Source: Ficedula albicollis
Taxonomy: Eukaryota > Chordata > Aves > Passeriformes > Muscicapidae
NCBI RefSeq assembly: GCF_000247815.1
Contig: NC_021681.1
Location: forward strand, 8,482,821-8,546,820
Length of the DNA: 64,000 bases
Reading direction: 5' to 3'
The notes below the pieces were generated by a model that had not been told where the DNA came from, made no database searches, and worked only from the letters and a program-made list of their open reading frames with translations. Positions 42,058 to 55,695 of the stretch are shown here, one piece after another; positions within the stretch are counted from its first letter, which is position 1, and each line of letters starts with the position of its first letter. Both the position numbers and the translations under genes were made by a program.

Positions 42058-43767
42058 GAGCAGCACAACCCCCAGGCACGTCCCTGCAAGCCCCCCAGAA
42101 CCACAGCTGAGAATGGCTCCTGATCCTCCTGCACCAGCCAGCACTCCACACATGCTGCACAGTGGCCTTAAGCATTTAACATATCTAGTTTTTTAAAACA
42201 TTTCCACCCCCGAGTTTCTCATGCCTTATTTATAAGAGGGGATATAATCTCTCTGAGATGGGGCACACATTTTAACTCACAGCAGCAGCTGTGAAGAATG
42301 TTAGGAAATGGCTCTTTCCACACAAGGAAGATCAATTTAAAGTTAAGCCAGGGCTCTGAATTAGGAGGCAAGGCCTGAGAACACTCCAGTCTCCCCTCAG
42401 CAGCCCAACACATTTAGCACTGCAGTCATCCTGAATCAAGACACTCTTTTTTTCTATAGTTACGTGGGTTGCAGCCACTGCAAGCAATTAAATAGCAAGC
42501 TGACATCTCTTTGGAAAACTAAAAAGATATGGGCTGCTTTTTTAATTGAAACATCCCATTTTCATCATCATCATTTTGGACATATTTGTGTTTTGCCATC
42601 ACTTTCCCTGGCTGTCCATGCAAATTCCTCATTTGTCCGCTGCCTTGCAAAACTTCAACCCCTGAGCACACACACAGAAGTTCATTTTTCAAAATGTCCA
42701 AATGTATATACACAGTGCTATATTGACACTTTCTCACCATGGAGAAGTTATTAGGATTTGGTTAGAGTTCTGTCAGGCACTTAGGGCCTCCTTTTCTGGC
42801 ACAGAGCTGGCCGGACTCCCCTCCTTTCATCAAAACCTGCTCCAGCAAGAACAATCCCCTCTTCCTTAAGTATGTGCCACTCCTCTTTTCTTCTCCCAAA
42901 CTTCCTTGTTTTTCAAAACCCTTCTTCAGACTCCTCTGCCAAATGCTTATCCCATTTGCCACTCGACTTCCCACTCTTCAGAGAAGGCTTTGGCATATTT
43001 CCTTTGTTCTTTGCCACCTTCACACACCCTTTAATGAGCTGGGCAGATTTCCTAAAGTTTTTGTGTGTCACACCAGGCCTGCCTACTCACCACCAGGCAC
43101 AAACACAACTCCCACAGCTCCTGGGAAACACAGGCTTGGGAAGCTGAATGTGCAACTCTGCCACATTTTTAACCGGATCACTTCCCCCTTCCCACTTTCT
43201 GTGGGGGTGCCTGAAGGGCTGTGCCAGGGAGGGAGAGCAGAGAGCTGCCAACGAGAGGCACAGGCTGGAGGGAAGAGCAGCTCTGTCCCTCTGGCACACA
43301 GACCTCTTGGTGCTGGCTGAAACTCCTTGGTTCAAACTCTTTCAAACCCAAATGGACAAATGCAAGCAATCCAAAGGTACATTCATATACTACAAATTCA
43401 CACTTAGTAAAATTCTTCTTTTGCTTCCTAGCCCTGCTGCAGTTCCTGAGTGTTTCCCTACCTGTCCATGATTCCTGCCCACCTCAGATTTTTGCTGTCC
43501 AATGGAAGAAGTTAGTTTCTGGCTTGCTCAAACTGGCCAGAATAAACAAAATAAAGCTCCACAATTTTTTTAACGCAGTTAGTGAGTGGTAACTTCTTGT
43601 ATACCCGATTCTTCTTACATGTCTTTCAGTTCTCCCCAAAGAGCCATTGAAGTAGCTGATGTTAGATTTCCATAAGGAAGATAAAAGGTGCAGTGTAAAA
43701 TTTGCATGGCTGCCAACCTTTCATTTTCTGACAATTGCACCCCTCCTTTAGACAGGATGATGAAGGC
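42058..43767. other. Noncoding stretch, no gene seen
   Basis: Several overlapping frames of 70-148 codons lie on both strands at 42760-43600, in a GC-moderate stretch. None has a recognisable domain and they mutually exclude one another. No repeat was noticed. Confidence 0.55.
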
Positions 43768-44166
43768 TGATGCCTTGGAATGGCTACCTGAAACAGAGGC
43801 TAGACAAGAGAATAAAAGAGGGTATTTATTAAAGGCCTTCACTAGGTACACCTTGGTCAGTCCAAGGCTCCAAGGGACTACACTCAAGAGGGATGATGGT
43901 CATGGGTTTTTCATACAGCTATAAGTTTAGCCCATTTACATATCAGGGGTTAATCCTCCAAGTACAGCTTCAGGTAATGAAGTCATGTTCCCCCAGTTGC
44001 TCCCCCCTACAACTCACTTTTGCTTATACTCCTCAGGACCTGAGAAGCAAGGTGTCCTTGAGTCCCTGGTCTAGAGAGGAATTGTTTTATCTGAATAAAG
44101 TAGGAGAGCAGCAGCTGACAGGCTATGGAGTTACACACTAAAGCAGTACAGGATCTGAAAAATACA
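43768..44166 (-). mobile_element. Solo LTR of an endogenous retrovirus (ERVL-like), minus strand
   Basis: Read on the minus strand the element starts TGTATTTTTCAG and ends in GGCATCA, giving the TG...CA ends expected of an LTR. An AATAAA polyadenylation signal is at 43830-43825, followed by a T-rich stretch. A TATA-like GTATGAAAAA lies about 80 bp upstream of it (43916-43907). The sequence around GGTGTACCTAGTGAAGGCC and GGTTAATCCTCC in plus-strand form resembles LTRs I know from passerine genomes, but the family name is not certain. Possible 5-bp target duplications flank it: AAGGC at 43763-43767 and AAAGC at 44167-44171, one base different. No gag, pol or env remnant lies beside it, so it is best read as a solo LTR left by recombination. 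Confidence 0.72.
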
Positions 44167-44702
44167 AAAGCTAAATCAATGCCTTGTGTTCTCATCAGCC
44201 CCCTGTACTCCATCTCACTGAGGAGCATACAGCTGCACAGACCATTTGGTGGTGCTCCCCTCAAACAGACCAAGTGTCAGTCTGGGGATGTCCTGTAAGC
44301 TCCCTGCCAGCTGCAGTGCTGGGGAACCCGCAGGGGAATTCTGGAATTCTGCATCCCCTGGCTTTGCCCAGTACAGTTTGGGGACTGCCTTGGTACGGAG
44401 CACTTTGGACTGCACTAGGCACTCCAGCACCTGCAATGTGAGATGCTAGAGTGAAAGCATGCTGATGGGATGTGGCAGCTGGCAGGATGGCAGCCAGCAA
44501 AAGAAAAGGGCAAACTTCTTATTAAGCAAAACTTTAATCTGATTCTAGACAGACATTTGAAGTGTCCAGGACATATTGAGGATATTAGGCTATTCTGTAC
44601 GACATGTTCTTTACTAAGTCCTTCAGCAGGGGCTAACTATGAACTCTGTAGTCAGTAATCAACTTATTTCCAAAACTTTCTCACCAGAGGACTACAGAGG
44701 TA
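44167..44702. other. Noncoding stretch, no gene seen
   Basis: Open in several frames on both strands at 44184-44500 (up to 85 codons), with no recognised product. Confidence 0.55.
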
Positions 44703-44961
44703 ACAATTAAGCAAGAATTTATGATTCCATCAAGTATACATGCATTTATGACAGATCCCCCACCTATACTATTCCCAGCAATAACTTAGAGGATCTATCA
44801 AAAAGAAATGGCTTTGGGAGTAACAGTCAGCGACAATTAAGGAAGAATTTATGATTCCATAACGTATACATGCATTTATGACAGATCCCCCACCTATACT
44901 ATTCCCAGCAATAACTTAGAGGATCTATCAAAAAGAAATGGCTTTGGGAGTAACAGTCAGC
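44703..44961. repeat. Tandem duplication, 129-bp unit, two copies
   Basis: Copy 1 is 44703-44831 and copy 2 is 44833-44961, separated by one G. There are three substitutions, all in the first 35 bases; the remaining stretch of about 95 bases is identical. This is the longest unit among the duplications in the window. Confidence 0.97.
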
Positions 44962-47900
44962 AATTCTTTTGCCTTATTACAGAAAGAAGCACAAGACATT
45001 CATTTGGTTGTTGCAAAAGCTGGATATTGAGCTGCAGATTTAAAGCATTAATTGCCAATGGGATAGTTTCTACTGCACCATGTTCATTATAATGGTTCAT
45101 ATTTTTATACCTATGAAGTAGAATCTCATCAGAATGCAGTACAAGTGAGCTAGTAAGTATTCACTTGTGGCAATTAAAATGTCACATTCAGAAAGCATGC
45201 ATTAACAAAATGACTCAGAGGTTGCTATTTAGTTTATAAATCACACATGTAAAAGCCAGCAAGAGTGGGAAATGAAATGTTAAGTGTTAGCTGACTTCTA
45301 TATTTTTACCTTGTGAATTACTATATTCAGCTTCTGAGGGAGGAGAAATGCACAGGTGAATATACACTAAAATACTGTCATCTTATGTAAATGCACCTTG
45401 GAAAGTGAAGATAACAGCAAGTTCTCCACACAAGCCACTTACAACCATCAGCAGTTTTTGAGTACTACGTTTTATCTGGAACTAGTGACAATAGTCAACA
45501 CCAAGAAAAAAAACCACCCACATTACTGTAGGAACAAAGCTGTGCTGAGCTTCTTACATTGCTAAATCTAGGATTTAATTTAATGAACCTGAGCCAGATC
45601 TCATTTGTTTTGTTTTGCTTGCAGCTCCTCCCAAAAGATGTCCTAATCACATCCAAAGAAGCATAGGCAGTTTTCAGATATTGGAAGTACTCAGATATTC
45701 TCTTGTAGCTACATTAATAATTTTCAAATACTGTTGGGCAGTGCCTGCTATTGATGCTACCTTTGGGTAATTACATCAGTCAGGATATTTGTAGTTTATT
45801 CTTACACAGACAAGAATCCAAAAGAAAAGCAAACAACCCTCCTACCACCACAAACTAATCCCATAAAACAAAGGAAAAACTGTTGTCAGCATTACTTGGA
45901 TTATTTCCTGTCAAATTTCAATCCTGCTACACAATAAAACAAAACTAACACAAAATGAAGACTCAAGAATAGAAAAATTGTGTGGTTTTCACTACATTCT
46001 TGTATCACAGAGCTCTTCAAATAAAAATCTCTGACTATCTCCATTCTTTTACATCTGCTGCCACTGTAGCTGTGGGAGGTGTACTCACCACACAGGACAG
46101 GCAAGACTAACATTAAAGAACAATTACAACATTTTCTACTTTGCCTTGAATGCTTTCACAGTGAGCAAAAGTTCAGCATTAATAAAGATCCATGAGTCAC
46201 CTTCTAACTCACAGAGCCCTCTAGTCAGGTAGATGGAGATTTCCACAGAATTGAAGAATAAGTAGTGACATATTTCAATTCAGTACAACAAGCATTGACT
46301 CATACAAGATAAAGAATTGGAAAAAACCTGTGGCCTGAAAAATTAGCTTATGCATGACAAGTGTCTTCAGTGGCCACAAGGAGTCAGGACAGCCATTGAA
46401 AAAGCTGATGAAACTGCTCACAGCTACAGCAGAAAAGCTCCTCCTGTGTTACTGCTCCACAGCACAGAGAAGTTATTTGCTGAACTCCAGCCTGAGAATA
46501 AATGTATCTCAATTCTTCCAAAAAGCAGAACAACTGAGACCTCATGCTCTTGTCGCTCCAACAAGGGTTTAGGGAAGCTGCACAGAAGGCTTTTCAGGGA
46601 AACCTTGTGATTACACAGTTGTATAGTATCTCTGGACTTGTTTCAAGTTCCCCTCAGTGTGAGTAAAAGGCTACAGCTTTCACAGATATTGTTCATGGCC
46701 AGACTGAGCTACAGGACCACTATCCCTGAGGAAAACAATAAAATCACTGAACTGTGTCTACAAACGAGATGACAGGGAAGAGGACAAAAAGATATTGCAT
46801 ATTTCTTTATAGCCACAAATCTATATGCCAGCCCATTTATTCCATGGGTGTACGTGTACAGTTTCTCTGGCAGCCTGACTGGATCTCACCATTTACCTAA
46901 GAAGATATTCATTACCACTCCAAATCTGTACCAATCAGTCATCTGGGAGATGGGGCTGAGAAAGGCTGAAGTGAGAAGCTCTGCAGTGAAAGACAGAACA
47001 ACTGTAAGCTACAGGGTACAGCAAGATAAATAAAACATGCATTTATCTCCCGTTTTGGTGTGTAGTGTGACTGCTAGGATTTATGGCCCTGGGCATATCT
47101 CATGTCATGTGAGAGTCTCTCTGCCTGGGAAGAGCGTGGTCGTATGGCACACCACAGAAGTGCAACTGCTGATGAACTGATTAGTCAGAACACAGCTTTT
47201 TTTCCTTTTCCCCTGCTGCCTTTTTTCCGCTTTTCCCAGACACTTAACACTGTAATCTATGGCCACACTACATTATCTAAATTCATGATACATTGCAATC
47301 CCCTTGAATAGATGGTTTATAAAGTTGTCTTAGCATACCTTTTACAGAGCTACTCAAATTCAAGATATTCAGCATCTCCATGCCTCTGAAAGTTTCCTCT
47401 TCCCTCCTCAGAGGGGCTAATTCCCCATCAGCCATGGAAGTACACACAGAAGCTTTATGTGTAACAGGAGAGGCAGCAGAGCGAGCTAATCAAAGTACTC
47501 TGGATGGTTTGGGGTTTTTATGATACATATTTTTGATCACTTAAAAACTCCAAATATCTGAGTTTGGCAAAAATTAGATTATGTTGTCCAAATGGATATT
47601 TACTGTGAAAAAGATTTTTCCATCATCTGAATTGTAAAGCCTGATTGGTTCATATATTTTGCCTGCCCTTCCACAGCATCTTGCAGTACACACCTCACTT
47701 TTTGTGAGGTGCAACTGCCAATCATTTCCAGCAAGTAGCAAAGTGATCATGGGGACACTTCCATTGGAAATGTTAACAGAATTTCTAAAACACATTTCCA
47801 GTGGGATCTGATATATTGATTTAAATTACATCTGTGTTTAAATCCGTACAAAACCTCACAATAGTGTTGTAGCAGCTTCAAGGAGTCTTAATTCCGTTAT

Positions 47901-48374
47901 GTGAGAGCACACACTATAACCTAAAAGCAAATCAGTTCTGGTACCTTCACAAGTTCTCTTGCCAGAGAAGCAAATGTCTAAATTCCAGTTGTGGAACAAA
48001 ATGAGCCTGTTCTACTTCACCTCATGCTTAAGGAAACAGAGAATATGATGGGCAGTTACAAGAGGGTTTAGTGGTGGTGGTATTACATTAGTGGCTATTA
48101 CTACATAAGGTTTGCTTCTGTGTATAAGACACCAAGAAAACCCCAAAGCACCCAGGCTTCCAAGAGAGCAGTCTCCACCACAACATCATGGCATCAGTTA
48201 AAAACACGGGCTCTCACACCCTGCAACTCACTGGTGCAGATGGGCCACTCAGCCCAGTTCAGAAAAAACAGCTCTTTGCTGATAGACCTTGACAGACAAG
48301 TGAGATACCTAAAATCCTACTGCTGGTTTGGAAAATGGTTTCATCTCTAAAAACAGGAAAGCTCTGAATCCTAC
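44962..48374. other. Noncoding stretch, no gene seen
   Basis: AT-rich with frames of at most 86 codons (46350-46610, plus), none recognised. No repeat or mobile element was noticed. Confidence 0.6.
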
Positions 48375-48940
<566 letters not shown>

Positions 48941-51900
48941 TGTTGCAAATTTTTCCTCCACTTTCTGTTAATACTCAACACATCTATAAGCCGTTGAGAT
49001 AAAATTTAGTTTCCTGTTCAATCATCAAAATTGACAGAACAAAATCTGTGCACAAGATTTGGAACAAATGCTTTCAAGCTATGGTAAGGCTACCCAAATG
49101 CCAGAAGAACTTACTCTCCTGCCTCCCAAGGCAGATCCTCAGTGCACACAGAACGACATTTGCAAGCTTGTTCTTCAGCCTTGAAGGGCAATACTGCCCA
49201 TCTTTACAATTTAGCATGGTATAAACTATCTACCTGAAAATGCTACTAAATATCTCTGGAGAGCATAATATTAGACAGATACATCAAATCCTTTCTCAAC
49301 TACAAATCAGAACTTGTGTTTTGGGTTGTTTACATCTGTTTTAAGACTACAGCCAGTCGGTTCAGCTATTTGAGCACAATGTAACCATCAGCCCTACAAG
49401 TAGAATTAATAGCATTCACTCACATCTCCGAGTATTGTTATGTATCGTCTTGGTCTTCTTGCCCACCCTTCAGCCTTCAAACTTCACATTGAACAGTAGT
49501 GCAATTCTTCCAGTCTTTAGTAGGAATGAGGATGGAGTAAAAAATTAATTATTTGCTAGAGTTGTCACCTTTCCATGATCCAAAAATCACTATTTTCTGA
49601 TTTTACTGCACTACAGACAAGTGGGATACTGAGCAAAACTAATTATTTTGGTGGAATTTTTGTACAGGAAGCTTTTCACTTTTTATGAGAGCCATCCCAT
49701 TCCAAATTTTGGTGAAAACAACAAAAATTCTATTATTGACTTCCCTCCACTTTGGAACTGATCCCAAGTCTGCAGTTTTTTTCTGCACTGTGAAAACACA
49801 GGCTCAGGATAAAGCTCTCTCCTGCTTTATTTATTCAGCTTGTGTCATGACAGCTTGAGAAAAAATTCCAAGTTACTCCTCCGGCAAGGAAAAGGTTGAA
49901 AATAAACAGCTCACCAGAGCACAAGGAAATGTGAGATGAAACACCAGCATTTTACACCTCTATTTTGTCCACTAAAACCACAAAGGCACTAAGATTTTTC
50001 TGCCTCTGAAGCAGCACTTCCAATAAAAAATCAACAAAAGTATCACCACCAATCTTCAGGGGAGCAGAGTTGCACCTATACAGGCTTCTTCAGAAAATTC
50101 CACCCCAGACTCCCAGAGAAGTGTTGACAGCTTGGGTCACCAGAAGCTTGAAGGCCATTTGTGGAAAAGCCAACCTCGCTATCTAAACACTGCAACAGCA
50201 GCTGCTCTTGTTGGAAGAGATGCAGTTTCCAGCTACTCCACTTTTCCCCTGCTCTGAGAACACCACTGGAGTGTGCATCCCACAGCCAAGTGAAGCTAAC
50301 CGAGGTTCAGGAGCCCTCAGGGTCCAAGGTGGCCTCTAATTCCTCTGGCCAAAATGCTTGTAATTCTACTGCCTAACATGGGGTTTCAAAGCCAGACTAA
50401 AACCTGTGATATTGTTACTCCTACTCCTCTTTCATTTTATGATTTACTGAGTGCTAATACTATCCTCTCTCCCTCAGACAAAAAGGAGTTTATGACCAGT
50501 CAAGCAGCAGAGACAAGTTTGACCTGTGTGCTGTAATAAATCAGGTGCCAGGAGCAGATGGAGAAGGGTTAGGAAGCACACTGAAGTCATTCTTGAGTTA
50601 CACCTGTGGTATATGGGCTACTCAAAAGATTTTTGACCACATAGCTCAGGAATTTGTTTTCAAAGCCAGCAACAACAAGAGGGGGTTACAGGGGAGAGAA
50701 TGTGAGCTGTTGTGGGTCCCATTTAACAAGAACTCACAAACTCCATGGATTTCCAGGGCAATTATCAGCAAATCTGTGCTGGGGTTTTTTGTCAATGTCA
50801 AACATAACCATAAATCTCATTTTATTTTCTATATTTTGTTTTCCTGTTTCATTATGGAAAAAATGCTGCTAGGACTAAAATCAACCTTTTGCTACAAATA
50901 CTGCTGGAATTATATCAAAAGTTTTAACCAAGCTTTGCAGATGATGGGATTGGTGTGATTGCTTGAACTTAAAATTTCCATTGTGGGCTAAATTTATACA
51001 ACATATTTGGTCTCCAGACCACATTCCTTTTCCTGCTTTCATTTCCATCTGTCATATCATCTCTGTGCTTGTCCTTGAATATTGTTGCAGCTTTGTAATA
51101 CAACGTTTCTGTGGCTTTCTTTTAGGCCACTACTTCAAAAATTTATTTTTTGTGGTCTCCATACCGAGATGGAGCAGAACAGGCAAGATTCCATCCTCCC
51201 ACGGGCAAACCAAACACTGCACACAGAAGCTCATGCAGAGGCTCCACTTAAGTCAACAGAAGCCACATGTGGCCATTCACCTATGACTTTGAAAGTGTTT
51301 ACCTTAACCATTACTGGGGTCAAAGCAACACAAAGGGCTTGCATTTTTCATAGATGAGCTTCCAGCAGCACAAAGCAAAATGTGAATGTGTGACAATGAC
51401 ACCTACTCAGAGTCTGCTCAGGTACCACTCAACAGTCCCTGCACCCCGTTACTGCTCCTCCACCCTTAACATGCTCTCTACAACTCAGTTCCAGTGTCTC
51501 AGTGCCATTCAACTTAAGAGGACATTTAAACAAACAGGTTTGGTTGACTTCTGGCCTCAGTACTACTTTTGTTTCATTTAGTTTTTTGAAGACAGTTAGA
51601 AATTGGGGGTTTTATAATGGAAAGAACAAAGGAAAAAAGTATTCTTTTTAACATCTGTTCTTTTGAATTTCGAATAATTAGAAAAGCTGTATTGTTGAGT
51701 GCTATGTGTCTGCTGTTGTTTTTACTTAAATATTTTTAGCTATTTTCCATCATTTCCCATAAAATCCTAGGCCAAAATACCACTCAAACATCACAAAATT
51801 TGCATGCTGCTAAAAGTGATGGTATTTTCTCCTTGCAGGAAAAAAAGATTGTTCTGCTTCTCACATGTATGTATAGGCATAAGTACAAATAAATAAGTTG

Positions 51901-53857
51901 AATGAGGTGATATTTCAAAGGAAATAATATTTATAGTAGGAAAATGTTTGATGACTTTCACTCTCTTGATCTGGGCCTGTTTTCTGAAACCAGAACAAGG
52001 TTAAATACACATCCCCAATAGTAGAGTAGTTCTTACATAAATAAATGGTTCAACAGCCAGGAGGATCTTGCTGTCTTAGGATGGATCCTGACTGATACCA
52101 AGATTCCTCTGTTACAGTATGCCAGCAGTGGGAGAGGGTTGAAAATAAATTAAAGTGAGTTACCTAAATTGATTTATTAAAAATAGGCAAATTAACAAAA
52201 CTTTCAATTAGTTAAAAAAAAATCAATTTTTATTTTAGTACAGCTGTCAAATTTCTTGAACATTTTGTTTTGAACAAGACTTTCTATATTCCCTCAAGTT
52301 TTCTGAGGCTCACCAAAAAGTTGACAAGAGTCAGCTGTAAAGTCAATGGCAACAATACAGAATAACCACCCAGGATTTGATCTGCCAGCACTAAGGCTTG
52401 ATTGCCACGGGACAGTAACATGTGACATCAAATTCAAACCAGTCATTCAACAGTGAGGACAGCTTCCCCATCTTACCTTCTCCTGGATACCAACCATGGT
52501 TCTCAGCACCAGGATAAGAGGTATTCCTGCTAACATGGAGAATATTTACAGTGAATTTAAAGCAGCAATTCCTTTCCATGTTAAAGATACTTATATCTCT
52601 GCTGACTGACAGGCATTCAGTCTAGTGGTTGTCTTATCTCTGTTTCTTACGGATTTATATCCTAGTTCAGTCACTTAGATTATTTTCTCACAAATTTAAA
52701 ACACAGGGAGTGCCTGGAATCTCAAACTTTTATTGTCTATCCTTTGTTGTTGAAGTTATGAGAGATAAAATAAAAAAAAGCAAACTCAGTCAAGCCATGA
52801 AGTAAAGAGACATCAGTTACAAAGATTACATCACTGGCTGATTTAGTCTTCCCAAAACCAGAGTGTATTCTATTGAGTTTGATGTGCCAGGACCAGAAAT
52901 TGGGAAACATATCAAAACAAATATTTAAAAAGCAAATACACATTGTTGCTCTGAGATAGGATTGTTTAAACTATAAACAGCAATGCAAATAGGAAACACA
53001 TTGCCTGGAACACATGACGTGCAATGCACAGTAACCAGCAAAAGGAAAATTGGGGAGTTGGATCCTCACTAGCTGCTTTGGCATCATGCAGCTGTACCCT
53101 TTCCACATGAACTAAAGGCTTGGCCCAGATGTGAGAACTGATAAGGTGAGACTGTTCTTGGGCAGTACTTGAAACTTACAGTGCCCAGGAAAACTGCTGG
53201 TCTACATTTGCTGTTTCTGTCTTGCCTTGTTTCTTTTTTCCTTTTCCTTAATTATGATTTCTTCTCTCTGCCCAACAAGATTCCCTTGACTCCAGCTGCA
53301 GTCTGAGATCCACAGTGCATCCATGCAGCCAGTCAGAACAACAGGATCTGCTGTCATTACATTAACCCCAGCTTCAGGCCAGTGACATTCCTGCTCTCCT
53401 GAAAAACCTGTCACATGAAAGCAGAGCTGTGCAAGTTACAGCTACACAACCCTTCTCTCTGCCATGTACCATTCCTTAGGATTTAACACTATCATCTTGG
53501 TGGAAAGCTCCCCCAGCAAGCACAGTTCCTTTAAGCTCTGTAAATAAGGAAGGTGTTGGGCATTGTGGAATGAACAGGAGGAAAACAGGAAAACTTAGTG
53601 TTTTTCCAACTGCAGCTTCCCTGGAATTATGGCTGATGGACTGAACACAACATAGGCGACTGTCTCAGACAAATGGGAGCGTTCAAGCCTGATTTGACTG
53701 GATTAGCACTGAGCCAGAGACAAGAGCTGCTACGAAGTCACTGTGCCCCTTTTCTGTGCTGCCTACCACTGCAGCTGCTCTCAGTTGCCAGGCTGAATGT
53801 GGATTCACGAGGGTGGCCAACTCAGGGTAACTCTGTAGTGAAGTTTCATATCTGCAT
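48941..53857. other. Noncoding stretch, no gene seen
   Basis: The longest frames are 137 codons (50545-50958, plus) and 107 codons (50963-51286, plus). They lie in different frames and have no recognisable domain. The rest is AT-rich. No repeat or mobile element was noticed. Confidence 0.58.
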
Positions 53858-54042
53858 ATACCCAAGTCAGCTCAAGAAATGAACACCATTCCTCTGACTG
53901 TGTGAGCAACCTGGTACATGTGCATCAAAAGAAGTGGACAAGTTGATATCATACCCAAGTCAGCTCAAGAAATGAACACCGTTCCTCTGACTGTGTGAGC
54001 AACCTGGTATATGTGCATCAAAAGAAGTGGACAAGTTGATAT
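53858..54042. repeat. Tandem duplication, 92-bp unit, two copies
   Basis: Copy 1 is 53858-53949 and copy 2 is 53951-54042, separated by one base. Two transitions distinguish them (A/G and C/T). Confidence 0.97.
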
Positions 54043-55540
54043 TACTGAGTTCTTTGAATTAAGTTGGTGCCAGAAAAAGGCAGCATAAAGTTAAACATGA
54101 GGCTGTAGCCAAGATCAGACAAAATTTATCTATTTAAAATTTATTTAAAGCCAGTCCACCCAGCTGACTTTAGCAACAAATGAACGCACTCAGCAAGGAA
54201 GGTAAACAACGATGGTCAGTTCAAAGGAGGCTTGGATCCATGTTTGTGGAAGAAACCAGAAACTGCAGCCACCAATTGAACTTGTTAGTTGACAGTGGTG
54301 ATGGATTGGCTGATTAGATTTTTTTCTGGGTTAATAAGGGCAGGCCACAATGGGTCAATAAGCTTCTCACTTGTATATTCTAGTGGTAAGTAAACTAACA
54401 ACATTAGACAGTCAAAACAGGGGAAAAAAATGCGATTAAGCTTTTTGTTCCTCAATACCTGCTTTCCCTTCCACGAGGTTGATGTGCTGAACTATGGATT
54501 CTGCAGCAAAGCCCGAATGTAAAACACTGAAGCATTTAGTTTTGACCTAAGCACATTTGGGTGGTATAATGATGAAAGACAAGAAGTGAAAGTTAAAATG
54601 AAAAGCAAGGAGACAACTGAGAAATGTAAAAGCCCGAGGTCTTCACCTTTCTCCCTCTTTTCTGAGTAACGAAAAAACAAGTCAAAAAGAACATGACACC
54701 ATTCAAAAGAATGATGTCCCACAGTGCATTGGGGAATTCATTTATTTTACTGGAATCTTGCCTGACTGTAAATGGACAGAGTGTGAAATCAAAGCAGAAC
54801 TGCAGCAGAAGATTCTCAAGAGACAAAAAATGGAGGATATGCAGAAATCATTTACCCAAGAGTGAACAAGCACCCCAAAATTCAGACCTCAAAACATAAA
54901 TCCTCCTCAGAGATAGGCCAGCCACAACTGAGGAAAGGAAGAGAATAAGGCAAGCAGCCTTCAGGCAGGTAAAAACCAGCAGAAGGTGCATCCTCTGGCA
55001 CAAAGAGTGAAACAGGCACAAAAAGGGAAGGGCTAAAATTTCTGTGGTATAGAAGGAATAGCAGGTGGTAGATACTAGCAGATGCTTAAATGATGAAAAA
55101 GTAAGTCCAGGCTGATTTGCAGGGAGAGGGGCTCTGTATATGGTTCTTCAGTGACAAAATCTGTCCCTAAATTGAAGATTGAAGCCCAGACAGAGTAAAC
55201 AAAAACTTTTATAACTGAAACCAGCTGCAGTCCTGTGTAACACAAATGGACTAAACAGATTGCATGGCTCACAGCAAGTGTGAAACTGGAGGGATTTTCA
55301 GAGCTCCAGCCAGAGCCAACACTTATCTAATCTGTTCTTGAAAGATTCCAGAGAAGAGTTTCCTTAAAATTTTTCTCCATTAGCAGAACTGCCCCTTATA
55401 TTGGGAAGGTTTTCAGAATATGCAAATATTTCTATTAAAATCAGAGACCAGTGAAACTTTACATGCACAGAAGTCTAAAATTTTAGAACTACAATCCAAT
55501 CACCCAATCAGCTGTATTTAAAAGACTTTGTATTACAGGA
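54043..55540. other. Noncoding stretch, no gene seen
   Basis: Only frames below 80 codons, none recognised. No repeat was noticed. Confidence 0.6.
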
Positions 55541-55695
55541 GGAAGCTGTCTTTAAAAAAAAATAAAAAAAATACTTGGTAGAAGCTCTGTCTTTAAAAAA
55601 AATTTTAAAAATACTTGGTAAAAAGTAACTAGATTCAAGGAAGCTGTCTTTAAAAAAAAATAAAAAAAATACTTGGTAAAAAGTAACTAGATTCA
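55541..55695. repeat. Three-copy A-rich tandem repeat
   Basis: Copies are at about 55541-55580, 55581-55637 and 55639-55695, each with CTGTCTTT, an A-tract and TACTTGGTA. Copy 1 is identical to the first 40 bases of copy 3, while copies 2 and 3 share the following AAAAGTAACTAGATTCA. The middle copy differs in its A-tract (AATTTTAAAA). Confidence 0.93.
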
